Assembly (NCBI RefSeq): GCF_001425865.1
Contig: NZ_LMDS01000006.1
Location: forward strand, 124,001-188,000
Direction of reading: 5' to 3'
Source of the DNA: Rhizobacter sp. Root404
Lineage (GTDB): Bacteria; Pseudomonadota; Gammaproteobacteria; Burkholderiales; Burkholderiaceae_C
DNA: 64,000 nt
Within the stretch, counting starts at the first letter, position 1. Each line of letters starts with the position of its first letter. The notes beneath the pieces are model-generated. The model ran no database searches and was not told the origin of the DNA. It was given only the letters and a program-made list of their open reading frames with translations. Below, in pieces: positions 41,745-51,559 of this stretch. The translations under genes and the position numbers were made by a program.

Positions 41745-42944
41745 ATGAACCCGCTCACCCGCCTGCCCGGCCACCGCTTCCTGCATTCGCCCGGCCCGAG
41801 CCGCGTGCCCGACGAGGTGCTGCACGCGATGAGCCGCCAGCCGATGGACCTGGCCGACCCGCGGGTCGACGCGACGATCGCCGCGTGCGAGGCCGGGCTG
41901 AAGCGCCTGCTGCACACGGAGCACGACGTGTTTCTCTACGCCGCCAACGGCCACGGCGCGTGGGAGGCGGTGATCGCCAACCTCGTGGCGCCGGGCACGA
42001 AGGTGCTGATCGCCGGCACCGGCCACTTCTCCGAGTCGTGGGCGGGGCAGACCGAGGCGATGGGCGGCGTCGTGGTCCGCACGCCGTGGGTCGAGGGGCT
42101 GCCGATCGCACCGGCCGACATCGAGGCGGCGCTGCGCGACGACACCGCGCATGATGGCCCGCACGAGATCGCCGCGGTGTTCGTCGTCCACACCGACACC
42201 GCCAGCGGCATCACCAGCGACCTGGCGGCGATCCGCGCCGCGATCGACCGCGCCGGCCACCCGGCGCTGTTCGTCGTCGACGTGGTCGCCTCGCTCGGCG
42301 CCGCGCCGTTCGACATGACGGCGTTGCGCGCGAACGTCGCGCTCGGCGCGTGCCAGAAGGGGCTGATGGTGCCGCCGGGCCTCGCCTTCGTCGCGGTCGA
42401 TGACGTCGCGATGGAAGCGTCCCGTCGCAATCCCGCGCCGCGCTTCTACTGGGACTGGCGGCTGCGCCAGAGCCCGCTGTCGTACCGCAAGTTCTGCGGC
42501 ACGCCACCGCAGAGCCTCCTCGCGGGCCTGGAAGCGGCGCTGACCCTGATCGAGCGCGAGGGCGAAGCCGCCGTGCTCGCACGCCACCGCCGCCTGGCCG
42601 ACGCGGTGCACGCCGCGGTCGCGCGCTGGAGCGAGGGCGGGGCGCTGAGCTTCTTCGGGCAGGTGCCGGCGTCGCGCTCGGTCTCGGTGACGACGATCGC
42701 GGTCGCGCCGGGCGTCGACCCGGAGGCGATGCGCACGGTCGCGCGCGAGCGCTTCGAGGTCGCGATCGCCGGGGGCCTGGGGCCGCTCGCGGGCCGCGCC
42801 TTCCGCATCGGCCACCTCGGCGACATCAACGCGGCGATGGTGCTGGGCGCGCTCGCCGGCGTGGAGGCGGCGATGGCGGTGCAGCGCATCCCGTTCGGGC
42901 GCGGCGGCGTCGAGCAGGCCGTCGCGAGCCTCGCCGCCGACTGA
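41745..42944 (+). CDS. Class V aminotransferase (alanine-glyoxylate/serine-pyruvate type)
   Basis: This 399-residue fold-type I PLP enzyme belongs to the AGXT/serine-glyoxylate group. It opens with HRFLHSPGPSRVPDEVLHAM, the family start, and the PLP lysine is in LGACQKGLMVPPGLAF near residue 205. The aspartate FVVDVVASLGA near 175 is the cofactor base ligand. Such enzymes move amino groups from alanine, serine or aspartate to glyoxylate or pyruvate. The precise pair is not clear. It starts 70 bases after gabR on the same strand and may or may not share its transcript. It is convergent with malQ. Confidence 0.86.
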   Translation: MNPLTRLPGHRFLHSPGPSRVPDEVLHAMSRQPMDLADPRVDATIAACEAGLKRLLHTEHDVFLYAANGHGAWEAVIANLVAPGTKVLIAGTGHFSESWAGQTEAMGGVVVRTPWVEGLPIAPADIEAALRDDTAHDGPHEIAAVFVVHTDTASGITSDLAAIRAAIDRAGHPALFVVDVVASLGAAPFDMTALRANVALGACQKGLMVPPGLAFVAVDDVAMEASRRNPAPRFYWDWRLRQSPLSYRKFCGTPPQSLLAGLEAALTLIEREGEAAVLARHRRLADAVHAAVARWSEGGALSFFGQVPASRSVSVTTIAVAPGVDPEAMRTVARERFEVAIAGGLGPLAGRAFRIGHLGDINAAMVLGALAGVEAAMAVQRIPFGRGGVEQAVASLAAD

Positions 42945-42959
42945 GCGGCCGGCGGCGCG

Positions 42960-44471
<1,512 letters not shown>

Positions 44472-44514
44472 CGGCAGGATTGTGCCGGCCGCCTCGGCCC
44501 GGCTTCGCGCGCGA

Positions 44515-45555
44515 TCAGCCGTTCAGCAGGCCCGCGAGCACTTGTGCCGCTTGCGTGCACTGCGCGCCGCTCACGTCCAGGTGCGTGACCGCGCGCACCG
44601 TGCGCGGGCCGAACGCGTTCAGCAGCACGCCGCGCTCGCGAGCCCGCGCCGTCAATGTCGGCGCGTCGATCGCGACGCTGGCCGGCAGGTGGAACACGAT
44701 GATGTTGGTCTGCACGCTGGCCAGGTCGAGCTGCACCGGTGCCGCAGCCGCCAGTTGCTCCGCGAAGGCACGCGCGTTCGCGTGGTCCTCGGCGAGCCGG
44801 TCGAGGTGGTGGTCCAGACCGTGCAGCGCGGCCGCGGCGAAGATGCCGTTCTGCCGCATCGCCCCGCCCAGGCGCTGGCGATGGCGGTGCGCGGACTGGA
44901 TCAGCGCCTTGCTGCCGGCCAGCAGCGAGCCGCCCGGCGCGCCCAGGCCCTTCGAGAACGCGACCGCGATCAGGTCGAACGGGGCCGCCAGCGCGGCCGG
45001 CGCCAGCCCGGTCGCGACGCTCGCGTTCCACAGCCGCGCGCCGTCGAGAAAGCGCGCCAGCCCGTGTTCCCGCGCGGCATCGCACAGGCGCTGCACGTCG
45101 GCCTGCGGCACGACGACTCCGCCGGCGCGGTTGTGGGTGTTCTCGATCTGCATCAGCGTGGTCGACGGGAAGATCGCGAAGCTCTTCGGCTTGATCGCCG
45201 CGAGCATCTCGTCCACGCTGAACACGCCGCGCGCGCCGATCTCGTGCACCTGCACGCCGGCGTTCGCCGCAGCGCCGCCAGCCTCGTGCCAGCCGGCATG
45301 CGATTCGCGTGACGCGATCACCTCGTCGCCCGGCCGCGTCAGCACGCGCAGCGCGACCTGGTTCGCCATCGTGCCGGTCGGCAGCCACAGCGCCGCTTCC
45401 TGGCCGAGCAGTTCGGTCACGCGCGCCTGCAGGCGGTTGGTGGTCGGGTCCTCGCCGTACTGGTCGTCGCCGACCGGGGCGGCGGCCATCGCGGCGCGCA
45501 TCGCGTCGGTCGGGCGGGTGACGGTGTCGGAGCGCAGGTCGATCGGTGCAGTCAT
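44515..45555 (-). CDS. ltaE: Low-specificity L-threonine aldolase
   Basis: This 346-residue PLP enzyme splits L-threonine or L-allo-threonine into glycine and acetaldehyde. It opens IDLRSDTVTRPTDAMRAAM, a classical threonine-aldolase start, and the PLP lysine is in VAFSKGLGAPGGSLLAGS near residue 196. ARLWNASVATG near 167 is also conserved. The length agrees with E. coli LtaE. It lies in a same-strand run with the reductase gene before it (13-base gap) and malQ after it. The three products do not form an obvious pathway. Confidence 0.93.
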   Translation of the reverse strand: MTAPIDLRSDTVTRPTDAMRAAMAAAPVGDDQYGEDPTTNRLQARVTELLGQEAALWLPTGTMANQVALRVLTRPGDEVIASRESHAGWHEAGGAAANAGVQVHEIGARGVFSVDEMLAAIKPKSFAIFPSTTLMQIENTHNRAGGVVVPQADVQRLCDAAREHGLARFLDGARLWNASVATGLAPAALAAPFDLIAVAFSKGLGAPGGSLLAGSKALIQSAHRHRQRLGGAMRQNGIFAAAALHGLDHHLDRLAEDHANARAFAEQLAAAAPVQLDLASVQTNIIVFHLPASVAIDAPTLTARARERGVLLNAFGPRTVRAVTHLDVSGAQCTQAAQVLAGLLNG

Positions 45556-45568
45556 GGTGGGGTCGAAG

Positions 45569-46585
45569 TCAGGGTTGGACGATGCCGAGCGCGAGCAGGC
45601 TGCGCGCGGTGTCGAGGATGCTTTGTTCTTCGGGCCGCGTCGCCCAGCCGAGCACGGCCCGGGCGTGCGAGGCGTCCTGGTTCCGGACCGAACCGAGCTC
45701 CGGGGCGACCGCGCGCGCGACCGGGTTGAAGCGCGCGGCGATCCGCACCAGCCAGTCGGGCACGTCGCGCGTGGTCACGCGCCGCGCCTGCGCCCCGAGA
45801 CCGGCGCGCAGCACCTCGGCGACTTCGCGCATCCTCATGAAGCGGCCCGAGGCGATGAAACGTTCGCCGGCCATGTGCGGTGCCGTCAGCGCCCGCACGT
45901 GCAGGTCGGCCACGTCGCGCACGTCGACGATGCCGAAGCCGAAGTTCGGACAGGCGCGCACGCTGCCGTCGAGCAGCTTGCGCACGATCACGACCGAGGC
46001 CGAGTAGTCCACGCTCCACACCGGCCCGAGCACGACCGACGGGTTGATCGTGCAGAACTCCAGCTCCGCGCCTTCCGCGGCGACCCAATCGCGCGCCGCG
46101 CGCTCGGCGATGGTCTTGGAGCGCACGTACGGCGTCAGCCCCGGCTTGTCCAGCAGCGTCCAGTCGGCCTCGGTGAAGTGGTGGACGCCGCGGCCGCGGC
46201 CGTACGCGATCGCGGCGACCGACGACGTCATCACGAAGCGCCGTGCGCCCGCGGCCCGGGCGGCGCGCAAGGCCCGCAGCGCGCCGTCGCGCGCCGGCAC
46301 GATCAGCTCGTCCGGGTGTTTGGGCACGCCGGCCGGCAGCGGCGACGCGAGGTGCGCCACGTGGCTGCAACCGGCCGCCGCCTCCGCCCAGCCGGCGTCG
46401 GCGTTCAGGTCGGCCGCGAAGAAGTGCAGGCGGCTGTCGTCGACGGCCAGCAGGCGCCGCACGCCGGCCTCCTTGGCCAGGTCGCGCACCGTCGTGTGCA
46501 CGGTCCAGCCCTCGGCGACCAGCTGGCGGATCAGGAAGCCGGCGATGTAGCCGCTGCCCCCGGTGACGAGCACTCGCTTGTCCAT
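45569..46585 (-). CDS. NAD(P)-dependent epimerase/dehydratase family protein, DFR-like
   Basis: This 338-residue extended short-chain dehydrogenase has the N-terminal nucleotide motif VTGGSGYIAGFLIRQL near residue 7 and the active-site YVRSKTIAE near 157 (Tyr and Lys, with the serine in TSSVAAIAYG near 122). The layout is that of dihydroflavonol-4-reductase-like enzymes, which reduce ketones or aldehydes with NADPH. The true substrate is not known. It has a separate ribosome site and starts 54 bases from the response-regulator gene upstream on the same strand. A link to threonine aldolase downstream is possible but unproven. Confidence 0.85.
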   Translation of the reverse strand: MDKRVLVTGGSGYIAGFLIRQLVAEGWTVHTTVRDLAKEAGVRRLLAVDDSRLHFFAADLNADAGWAEAAAGCSHVAHLASPLPAGVPKHPDELIVPARDGALRALRAARAAGARRFVMTSSVAAIAYGRGRGVHHFTEADWTLLDKPGLTPYVRSKTIAERAARDWVAAEGAELEFCTINPSVVLGPVWSVDYSASVVIVRKLLDGSVRACPNFGFGIVDVRDVADLHVRALTAPHMAGERFIASGRFMRMREVAEVLRAGLGAQARRVTTRDVPDWLVRIAARFNPVARAVAPELGSVRNQDASHARAVLGWATRPEEQSILDTARSLLALGIVQP

Positions 46586-46639
46586 GACGCTGTTCCCACT
46601 CCAGGTGCCGGATGCACCCCGGCCGGATTGTGGCCGGCT

Positions 46640-47296
46640 TCAACCGCGCGCCGCGTGCAGCAGGTTCGCGAGCTCGACGGCCGAGGCGACCTCGAGCTTG
46701 TCGAACACCTTCGCGCGGTGGACCTCGACGGTGCGCACGCTGAGCTCCAGCGCGTCGGCGATGCGCTTGTTCGGCAGGCCGCGGGCAACCAGCGCCATCA
46801 CCTCCTGCTCGCGCTCGCTGAGTTCGGCCAGCCCGCGCAGCCGGCGCGCGCGCTCGCCCCGCGCCACCAACGCGGTGGCGCTGGCGGCGAGCGCCTGCTC
46901 GATCCGGTCGACCAGCGCGTTGTTCGAGAACGGTTTCTCGACGAAATCGAACGCACCGCGCTTGACCGCCGCCACCGCGGTCGGCACGTCGCCATGGCCG
47001 GTCAGGAAGATCACCGGCAGGGCGGCGGTGAAGCCCCGGTCCACCAGGCGCTCGAACAGCGCCAGCCCGCTCATGCCGCCCATGCGCAGGTCGAGCAGCA
47101 GGCACGAGGGCGCGTTCGGCCAGGCGCCGGCCTCGGCCCCGGCCAGCGCGGCCTCGAACGCCTCGGCGCTGGCGTGACCCTGCGACAGCAGCCGGCGCGA
47201 GCGCAGCAGCCAGGCCACGGCATCGCGCACCACGTCCTCGTCGTCGACGAGGTAGACCATCGGCAGGCCCAGGCCGGGCGGCAGGTCCAGGCTCAC
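46640..47296 (-). CDS. Response regulator, FixJ/NarL type
   Basis: This 218-residue regulator has a receiver with the phospho-aspartate D69 in LLLDLRMGGMSG and the switch lysine in FVEKPFSNN, then a LuxR-type helix-turn-helix with ELSEREQEVMALVARGLPNKRIA and LSVRTVEVHRAKV near the C-terminus. The GTG at 47296 overlaps the kinase stop (GTGA) and is taken as the start; the ATG at 47260 (MVYLVDDED) is an alternative. It must pair with the sensor kinase just before it. With tctA-tctB directly upstream of that kinase on the same strand, it probably controls uptake of a carboxylic acid. Confidence 0.9.
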   Translation of the reverse strand: MSLDLPPGLGLPMVYLVDDEDVVRDAVAWLLRSRRLLSQGHASAEAFEAALAGAEAGAWPNAPSCLLLDLRMGGMSGLALFERLVDRGFTAALPVIFLTGHGDVPTAVAAVKRGAFDFVEKPFSNNALVDRIEQALAASATALVARGERARRLRGLAELSEREQEVMALVARGLPNKRIADALELSVRTVEVHRAKVFDKLEVASAVELANLLHAARG

Positions 47297-49386
47297 GACG
47301 CCAGCGCCTCGACAGCCAGCGGCGCGCGGGCCGCGGGGCCGGGCGCGGCCGGCAGCGTGAACCGGAACTCGGTGCCCACGATCACGCCGCCCGCCCCGCG
47401 CAGGTTCGCGAAGTCGAGCGCCCCGCCGTGCTGCTCGACGATCGTCCGGCACACGCTCAGGCCCAGGCCCATGCCGTCGCTGCGGGTCGTGAAGAACGGC
47501 GTGAACAGCTGGCGCGCGACCTCGTCGGCGATGCCCGGCCCGCGGTCGACGACCGACAGCTGCACCCATTGCGCATGGGTCTGGCGCACCCGCAGCGTCA
47601 ACACCGGCTGGTGGCCGGCGGGCGCGCCCTGCATCGCCTGGATGCCGTTGCGGGTCAGGTTCAGCAGCACCTGCTCGACCATCGCGCGGTCGCAGACGAC
47701 GCGCGCCATCGGCGTCGGCAGGTCGAGCTCGACGCGGGTGCCGCTCTTGCGCGCCTGCAACCGCACCAGCGGCAGGATCGCATCGATCAGCGCATCGGCG
47801 CCGACCGCCTCGCGCGCCTGCTCGCGGCGCCGCACGAAGTCGTGCACGCTCTTGATGACCCGGCCGGCGCGCTCGGCCTGCTCGGCGATGCGCTGCGCGG
47901 CTTGGTGCAGCAAGGGCCACAGCGTCGGGTCGTTCGCGGCGCCCGCGGCCTGCGCTTCCATCATGTTCAGCGAGCCGGTCGCGTAGGCCGCGATCGCCGA
48001 CAGCGGCTGGTTCAGCTCGTGGCTCAGCAGCGAGGCCATCTCGCCCGCGGTCGCGAGCCGCGCGGTCGCCTGCAGCCGCTCCTGCTGCTGGCGCGCGACC
48101 TCCTCGACACGGCGCTGCGCGGACAGGTCGAGCACGGCGCTCATCCACCCGGTGTGGGTGCCGGTGCTGTCGAGCAGCGGTGCCTCGAACACCATCGCCG
48201 GGAAGCGTTCGCCGCCGCGGCGCACGAACACCGTCTCGAAGGCCTCGCGCGAATGGGTCGCCGGCGAACTCGCGAGCCGGCGCTGCTGGCGCTGCTGGTA
48301 CTCGGGCAGCTGCTCCGGCGGCCAATACGGCGGCGGGTCCTGGGCGACGAGCGCGTCCGCCGCGTAACCGACCATCGCGCAGAACGCCGGGTTCACGTAG
48401 GTCGTGCGGCCCTGCAGATCGCGCGCCCGCAGACCGGTCACGACCGAGTCCTCCATCGCCTTGCGGAAGGCCAGCGCATCGGCCAGCGCGCCCTCGGCCT
48501 TCGCCCGCTTGCGGACGTCGTGCGCGAGCAGCACCACGACGCCGAATAGCGTCACCGACAGCCCGATCACCAGGCCGGTGACGAGATCGGGCACCAGGCT
48601 CGGCGTCCGGGCCGCGCTGTCGACCTGCAACTGCATCGCGGTGCCGGGCAGGTCGATCATCCGGCTGGCCTTGTAGACGCCGGCGCCGACGTGCATCCGG
48701 CCGTGCGCCAGGCGCGAGCCATCGGCCTCGACGAAGAACAGGTCGTGGCCGGGCGCGAGCGCCTGCGCCGACAGCTGGTCGAGCAGGCCGGTCAGCGAGT
48801 AGCTCGCGATCACGAAACCGGTGACGACATCGCTGGTGCGCTCGGCCACGCACAGGTCCATCACCTCGACGCCCAGACCGTCCGGCTGCGGGACGTAGTA
48901 GCTGTGCGAATATGTGGGCCCGCCGCGCCGCTGCGTCGCGCGACAGGCGAGTTCGACTTCGAACTGCACCTCCTCGCGCCGGTAGCGGCCGAACAGCGGC
49001 GGCCGCGCGCGGGTGTCGACCGCGCTGACGATACGCATCTGCGCATCGCGGCGCTCGAAGCGCAGCAGCTCGGGGCGCGCCACCAGCAGTTGCTCGGCCC
49101 GTGCCTGCCACGCGGCCGCCGGCGCGCCTGGGCCCGGCATGTCGAGCATCGCCTGCAGATCGCGCGCGAACAGCTGCGCCAGTTCGGCGCTGGCGGTCGC
49201 GGCAATCGCCTCGACCGCCTCCTGCGTGCGCGCCGAGCGGTAGTGGAAGGCGAGCGCGACCAGCAGCGTCTGCGCCGCGATCAGCAGCACCACGAGCGCC
49301 ACCCACAGCAGCGTGCGCCAGCGGCGCGGGCGGGGCGCCGCCAACGCGTCGAGCGGCGGCAGCAGGAGGGCGGGCGGAGCGTTCAT
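47293..49386 (-). CDS. Sensor histidine kinase, DctB-like with PAS domain
   Basis: This 697-residue inner-membrane kinase has an N-terminal helix (about residues 24-46), a periplasmic sensor domain (about 50-265), and a second helix (about 267-288). A PAS domain (about 305-425) follows, then the kinase core. The phosphorylated histidine is H456 in LLSHELNQPLSAIAAYA; the N-box is LLNLTRNGIQAM and the G-box VVDRGPGIADEV. The SHELNQPL type is usual for DctB/FixL-like kinases, which sense carboxylic acids or oxygen. It overlaps the response regulator gene by four bases. Its gene follows tctA by 63 bases on the same strand, so carboxylate sensing is the best guess. Confidence 0.9.
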   Translation of the reverse strand: MNAPPALLLPPLDALAAPRPRRWRTLLWVALVVLLIAAQTLLVALAFHYRSARTQEAVEAIAATASAELAQLFARDLQAMLDMPGPGAPAAAWQARAEQLLVARPELLRFERRDAQMRIVSAVDTRARPPLFGRYRREEVQFEVELACRATQRRGGPTYSHSYYVPQPDGLGVEVMDLCVAERTSDVVTGFVIASYSLTGLLDQLSAQALAPGHDLFFVEADGSRLAHGRMHVGAGVYKASRMIDLPGTAMQLQVDSAARTPSLVPDLVTGLVIGLSVTLFGVVVLLAHDVRKRAKAEGALADALAFRKAMEDSVVTGLRARDLQGRTTYVNPAFCAMVGYAADALVAQDPPPYWPPEQLPEYQQRQQRRLASSPATHSREAFETVFVRRGGERFPAMVFEAPLLDSTGTHTGWMSAVLDLSAQRRVEEVARQQQERLQATARLATAGEMASLLSHELNQPLSAIAAYATGSLNMMEAQAAGAANDPTLWPLLHQAAQRIAEQAERAGRVIKSVHDFVRRREQAREAVGADALIDAILPLVRLQARKSGTRVELDLPTPMARVVCDRAMVEQVLLNLTRNGIQAMQGAPAGHQPVLTLRVRQTHAQWVQLSVVDRGPGIADEVARQLFTPFFTTRSDGMGLGLSVCRTIVEQHGGALDFANLRGAGGVIVGTEFRFTLPAAPGPAARAPLAVEALAS

Positions 49387-49449
49387 CGGAGGCGGGCGGG
49401 TCAGCCCCGCACGGTAGCCGATCCGGGCGGCGCGCGGGGCCGCCGCGCG

Positions 49450-50979
49450 CTATTCGGCGATCAGCTCGGCCGGCTCGCGCAGCTTCGGCGCCAGGCGGAT
49501 CTTGCGGCCGTAGGCGACCAGCTGGGCGATGATCAACAGGCTGCAGGCGCCGATGAACCAGGCGCTGATCGGACGGTTCAGGAACACCATCAGGTCGCCG
49601 CGCGACAGCAGCATCGCGCGCCGGAAGTTCTCCTCCAGCATCGGCCCGAGCACGAAGCCGAGCACGATCGGCGAGACCGGGAAATCGAGCGACAGGAACA
49701 CCGCGCCGATGACGCCGAAGATGGCCACCTCGCCGACGTCGAACAGGCTGTTCTTGGTGCTGTAGACGCCGACGCAGATGAAGAACAGCGCGGCCGGGTA
49801 CAAATACTTGTACGGCACCTGCAGCATGCGCACCCACACGCCGATCATGGGCACGTTCATGATCACCAGCAGCACGTTGCCGATCCAGAAGCTCGCGATC
49901 AGGCCCCAGAACAGGTCGGGGTGCTCGGTGATCAGCTGCGGGCCCGGCTGGATGCCCTTGATGATCAGCGCACCCAGGATCAGCGCCATCACCGCGTCGC
50001 CGGGGATGCCCAGCGACATGGTCGGGATGAAGTCGACCTGGGTCTTCGAGTGCGACGACGCCTCCGGCGCGGCCACGCCTTCGATCGCGCCCTTGCCGAA
50101 GCGGCTCGGGTCCTTGGCGATCTTGCGTTCCAGCGCGTAGGCGATGAAGGTCGTGATCGTCGGCCCGGTGCCCGGCATCGCGCCGAACAGCGTGCCCACC
50201 ATCGTGCCGCGCACCATGGGCCAGAACGCCTGCTTCATCTCGGCGCGGGTCGGCCGCATGTCCTTCATGCTGACCTTGGCGTCGCTCGCCTTGACCGTCG
50301 TGCGGTTGACGCTGACCAGGAAGTCGGCGATGCCGAACAGCCCCATGCACAGCGCACCGAGCTCGACGCCGTCGGCCAGTTCCGGCAGGTCGAAGGTGTA
50401 GCGCGTGGTGCCGCTGATCACGTCGGTGCCGACCACGCCGCACAGCAGCCCGAAGATCGTCATCGCCACGCCCTTCAGCGGCGAGCCGCGCGACATGGTC
50501 GCGCCGGCCAGCAGGCCGAGCAGCATGATCGAGCAGATCTCGGTCGGGCCGAACTTGAAGGCGATCTCGACCAGCAGCGGCGACAGGAAGATCATCACGA
50601 TGATCCCGACCGACGCGGCAAAGAACGAGGACATCATCGTGATGCCCAGCGCCGCGCCGCCGCGGCCGGCCTTGGTCATCGGGTAGCCGTCGAGGCAGGT
50701 CACCGCATGCGGCGGGTGGCTCGGCAGGTTCAGCAGGATCGCGCCGATCGCGCCGCCGTACTGCGAGCCGTAGAAGATGCCCGCGAGCATCAGGATCGCC
50801 GGCACCGGCGCGATCACGTAGGTCAGTGGCAGCAGCATCGAGATCGTGGTCAGCGCGCCCATTCCGGGCAGCACGCCGATCAGGTTGCCGATCAGCACCC
50901 CGAACACGCTCCACATGAAGTTGCTCGGCTGCAGCGCGATGCCGAAGCCGTACCACAGGTCCATCATCGATTGGTACAT
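49450..50979 (-). CDS. tctA: Tripartite tricarboxylate transporter, large permease
   Basis: This 509-residue membrane protein has about 11-12 hydrophobic segments. The TctA family motif is seen as GVLPGMGALTTISMLLPLTY near residue 36 and again as AMPGTGPTITTFIAYALER near 264, the two halves of the internal repeat. QYGGAIGAILLNLPSHPPH near 73 is also conserved. It should import a carboxylic acid with sodium or proton drive. It forms a pair with tctB, whose gene lies 10 bases upstream. No tctC binding-protein gene is nearby, though such proteins are usually abundant in Burkholderiales genomes. Confidence 0.93.
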   Translation of the reverse strand: MYQSMMDLWYGFGIALQPSNFMWSVFGVLIGNLIGVLPGMGALTTISMLLPLTYVIAPVPAILMLAGIFYGSQYGGAIGAILLNLPSHPPHAVTCLDGYPMTKAGRGGAALGITMMSSFFAASVGIIVMIFLSPLLVEIAFKFGPTEICSIMLLGLLAGATMSRGSPLKGVAMTIFGLLCGVVGTDVISGTTRYTFDLPELADGVELGALCMGLFGIADFLVSVNRTTVKASDAKVSMKDMRPTRAEMKQAFWPMVRGTMVGTLFGAMPGTGPTITTFIAYALERKIAKDPSRFGKGAIEGVAAPEASSHSKTQVDFIPTMSLGIPGDAVMALILGALIIKGIQPGPQLITEHPDLFWGLIASFWIGNVLLVIMNVPMIGVWVRMLQVPYKYLYPAALFFICVGVYSTKNSLFDVGEVAIFGVIGAVFLSLDFPVSPIVLGFVLGPMLEENFRRAMLLSRGDLMVFLNRPISAWFIGACSLLIIAQLVAYGRKIRLAPKLREPAELIAE

Positions 50980-50989
50980 GGTCGGCTCC

Positions 50990-51475
50990 TCAGACCCACT
51001 GGAACAGCGGCAGCTGCAGCTTCAGCCCGAAGTGGAAGACCACCAGGCAGAACAGCGTCAGGGTCGCCGCGAGCAACGCCGACGCCTTCACGGTGCTCTG
51101 CCGGTCGCCGAGCGCCGCGACGAACACCGAGGCGAAGGTCGCCGGCAGCAGCCCGCCGTGGTCGCCGATCACGACGAACGCCAGCACGGCGCCGAGGATG
51201 CAGCCCCAGCCGCGCCACTCCGGGCCGTGGTGCGCGCCGCTGTCGTGGCCGGGCAGCGGGTTGGTCATCTCGCGGCCGGCCGGTGCGGCGGTGATGCCGA
51301 TCACCGCACCGACCGCCATCAGCAGCACGCCCAGCACGACCGGGATGAAGCCGGCGCCCATGTGGTTCAGGCTGCCGATGTGGTAGCCGATGCCGAGCGC
51401 GAGCACGGCGGCACCGAGCGCGAGCAGCAGCAGCGCACCGAGGTGGTCCTTGCTCCAGGTGGATGGTCGCGGCAC
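50990..51475 (-). CDS. tctB: Tripartite tricarboxylate transporter, small subunit
   Basis: This 161-residue protein has four hydrophobic segments in the TctB pattern, starting at LGALLLLALGAAVLALGIGY near residue 12 with GAGFIPVVLGVLLMAVGAV next. It forms the small membrane partner of TctA. A polar loop (GHDSGAHHGPEWRGWG) separates the two halves. It begins the minus-strand run tctB-tctA-kinase-regulator. An 8-base palindrome CTACGTAG lies 65 bases upstream and may serve its promoter. The ligand is unknown. Confidence 0.88.
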   Translation of the reverse strand: MPRPSTWSKDHLGALLLLALGAAVLALGIGYHIGSLNHMGAGFIPVVLGVLLMAVGAVIGITAAPAGREMTNPLPGHDSGAHHGPEWRGWGCILGAVLAFVVIGDHGGLLPATFASVFVAALGDRQSTVKASALLAATLTLFCLVVFHFGLKLQLPLFQWV

Positions 51476-51539
51476 GGTGGGTCTCCCGAAAAGTGGTCGA
51501 CCCAGTCTAGGCAGCGCCGCCGTGCGTGCGCTGTGGGAA

Positions 51540-51547
51540 CTACGTAG
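51540..51547. promoter_or_regulatory. Palindrome CTACGTAG upstream of tctB, possible regulator site
   Basis: CTACGTAG is a perfect 8-base palindrome, 65 bases upstream of tctB and 13 bases past the end of the hybrid-kinase gene. That position would suit an activator of the FixJ type, like the one encoded at the end of this operon. Short palindromes are common by chance, so this is only a candidate. Confidence 0.25.
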
Positions 51548-51559
51548 CCGCGACGCGCG

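Noticed and set aside
42945..42959. Rho-independent terminator between the convergent aminotransferase and malQ
   Set aside because: The gap is only 15 bases and G+C rich, with no T-run; other convergent gaps are similar, so no terminators are claimed in this window.
46640..50956. A 1438-codon minus-strand frame joining the regulator to tctA
   Set aside because: Only its C-terminal part is the real response regulator. The rest runs in a wrong frame across the kinase and tctA, and has arginine-rich low-complexity composition.
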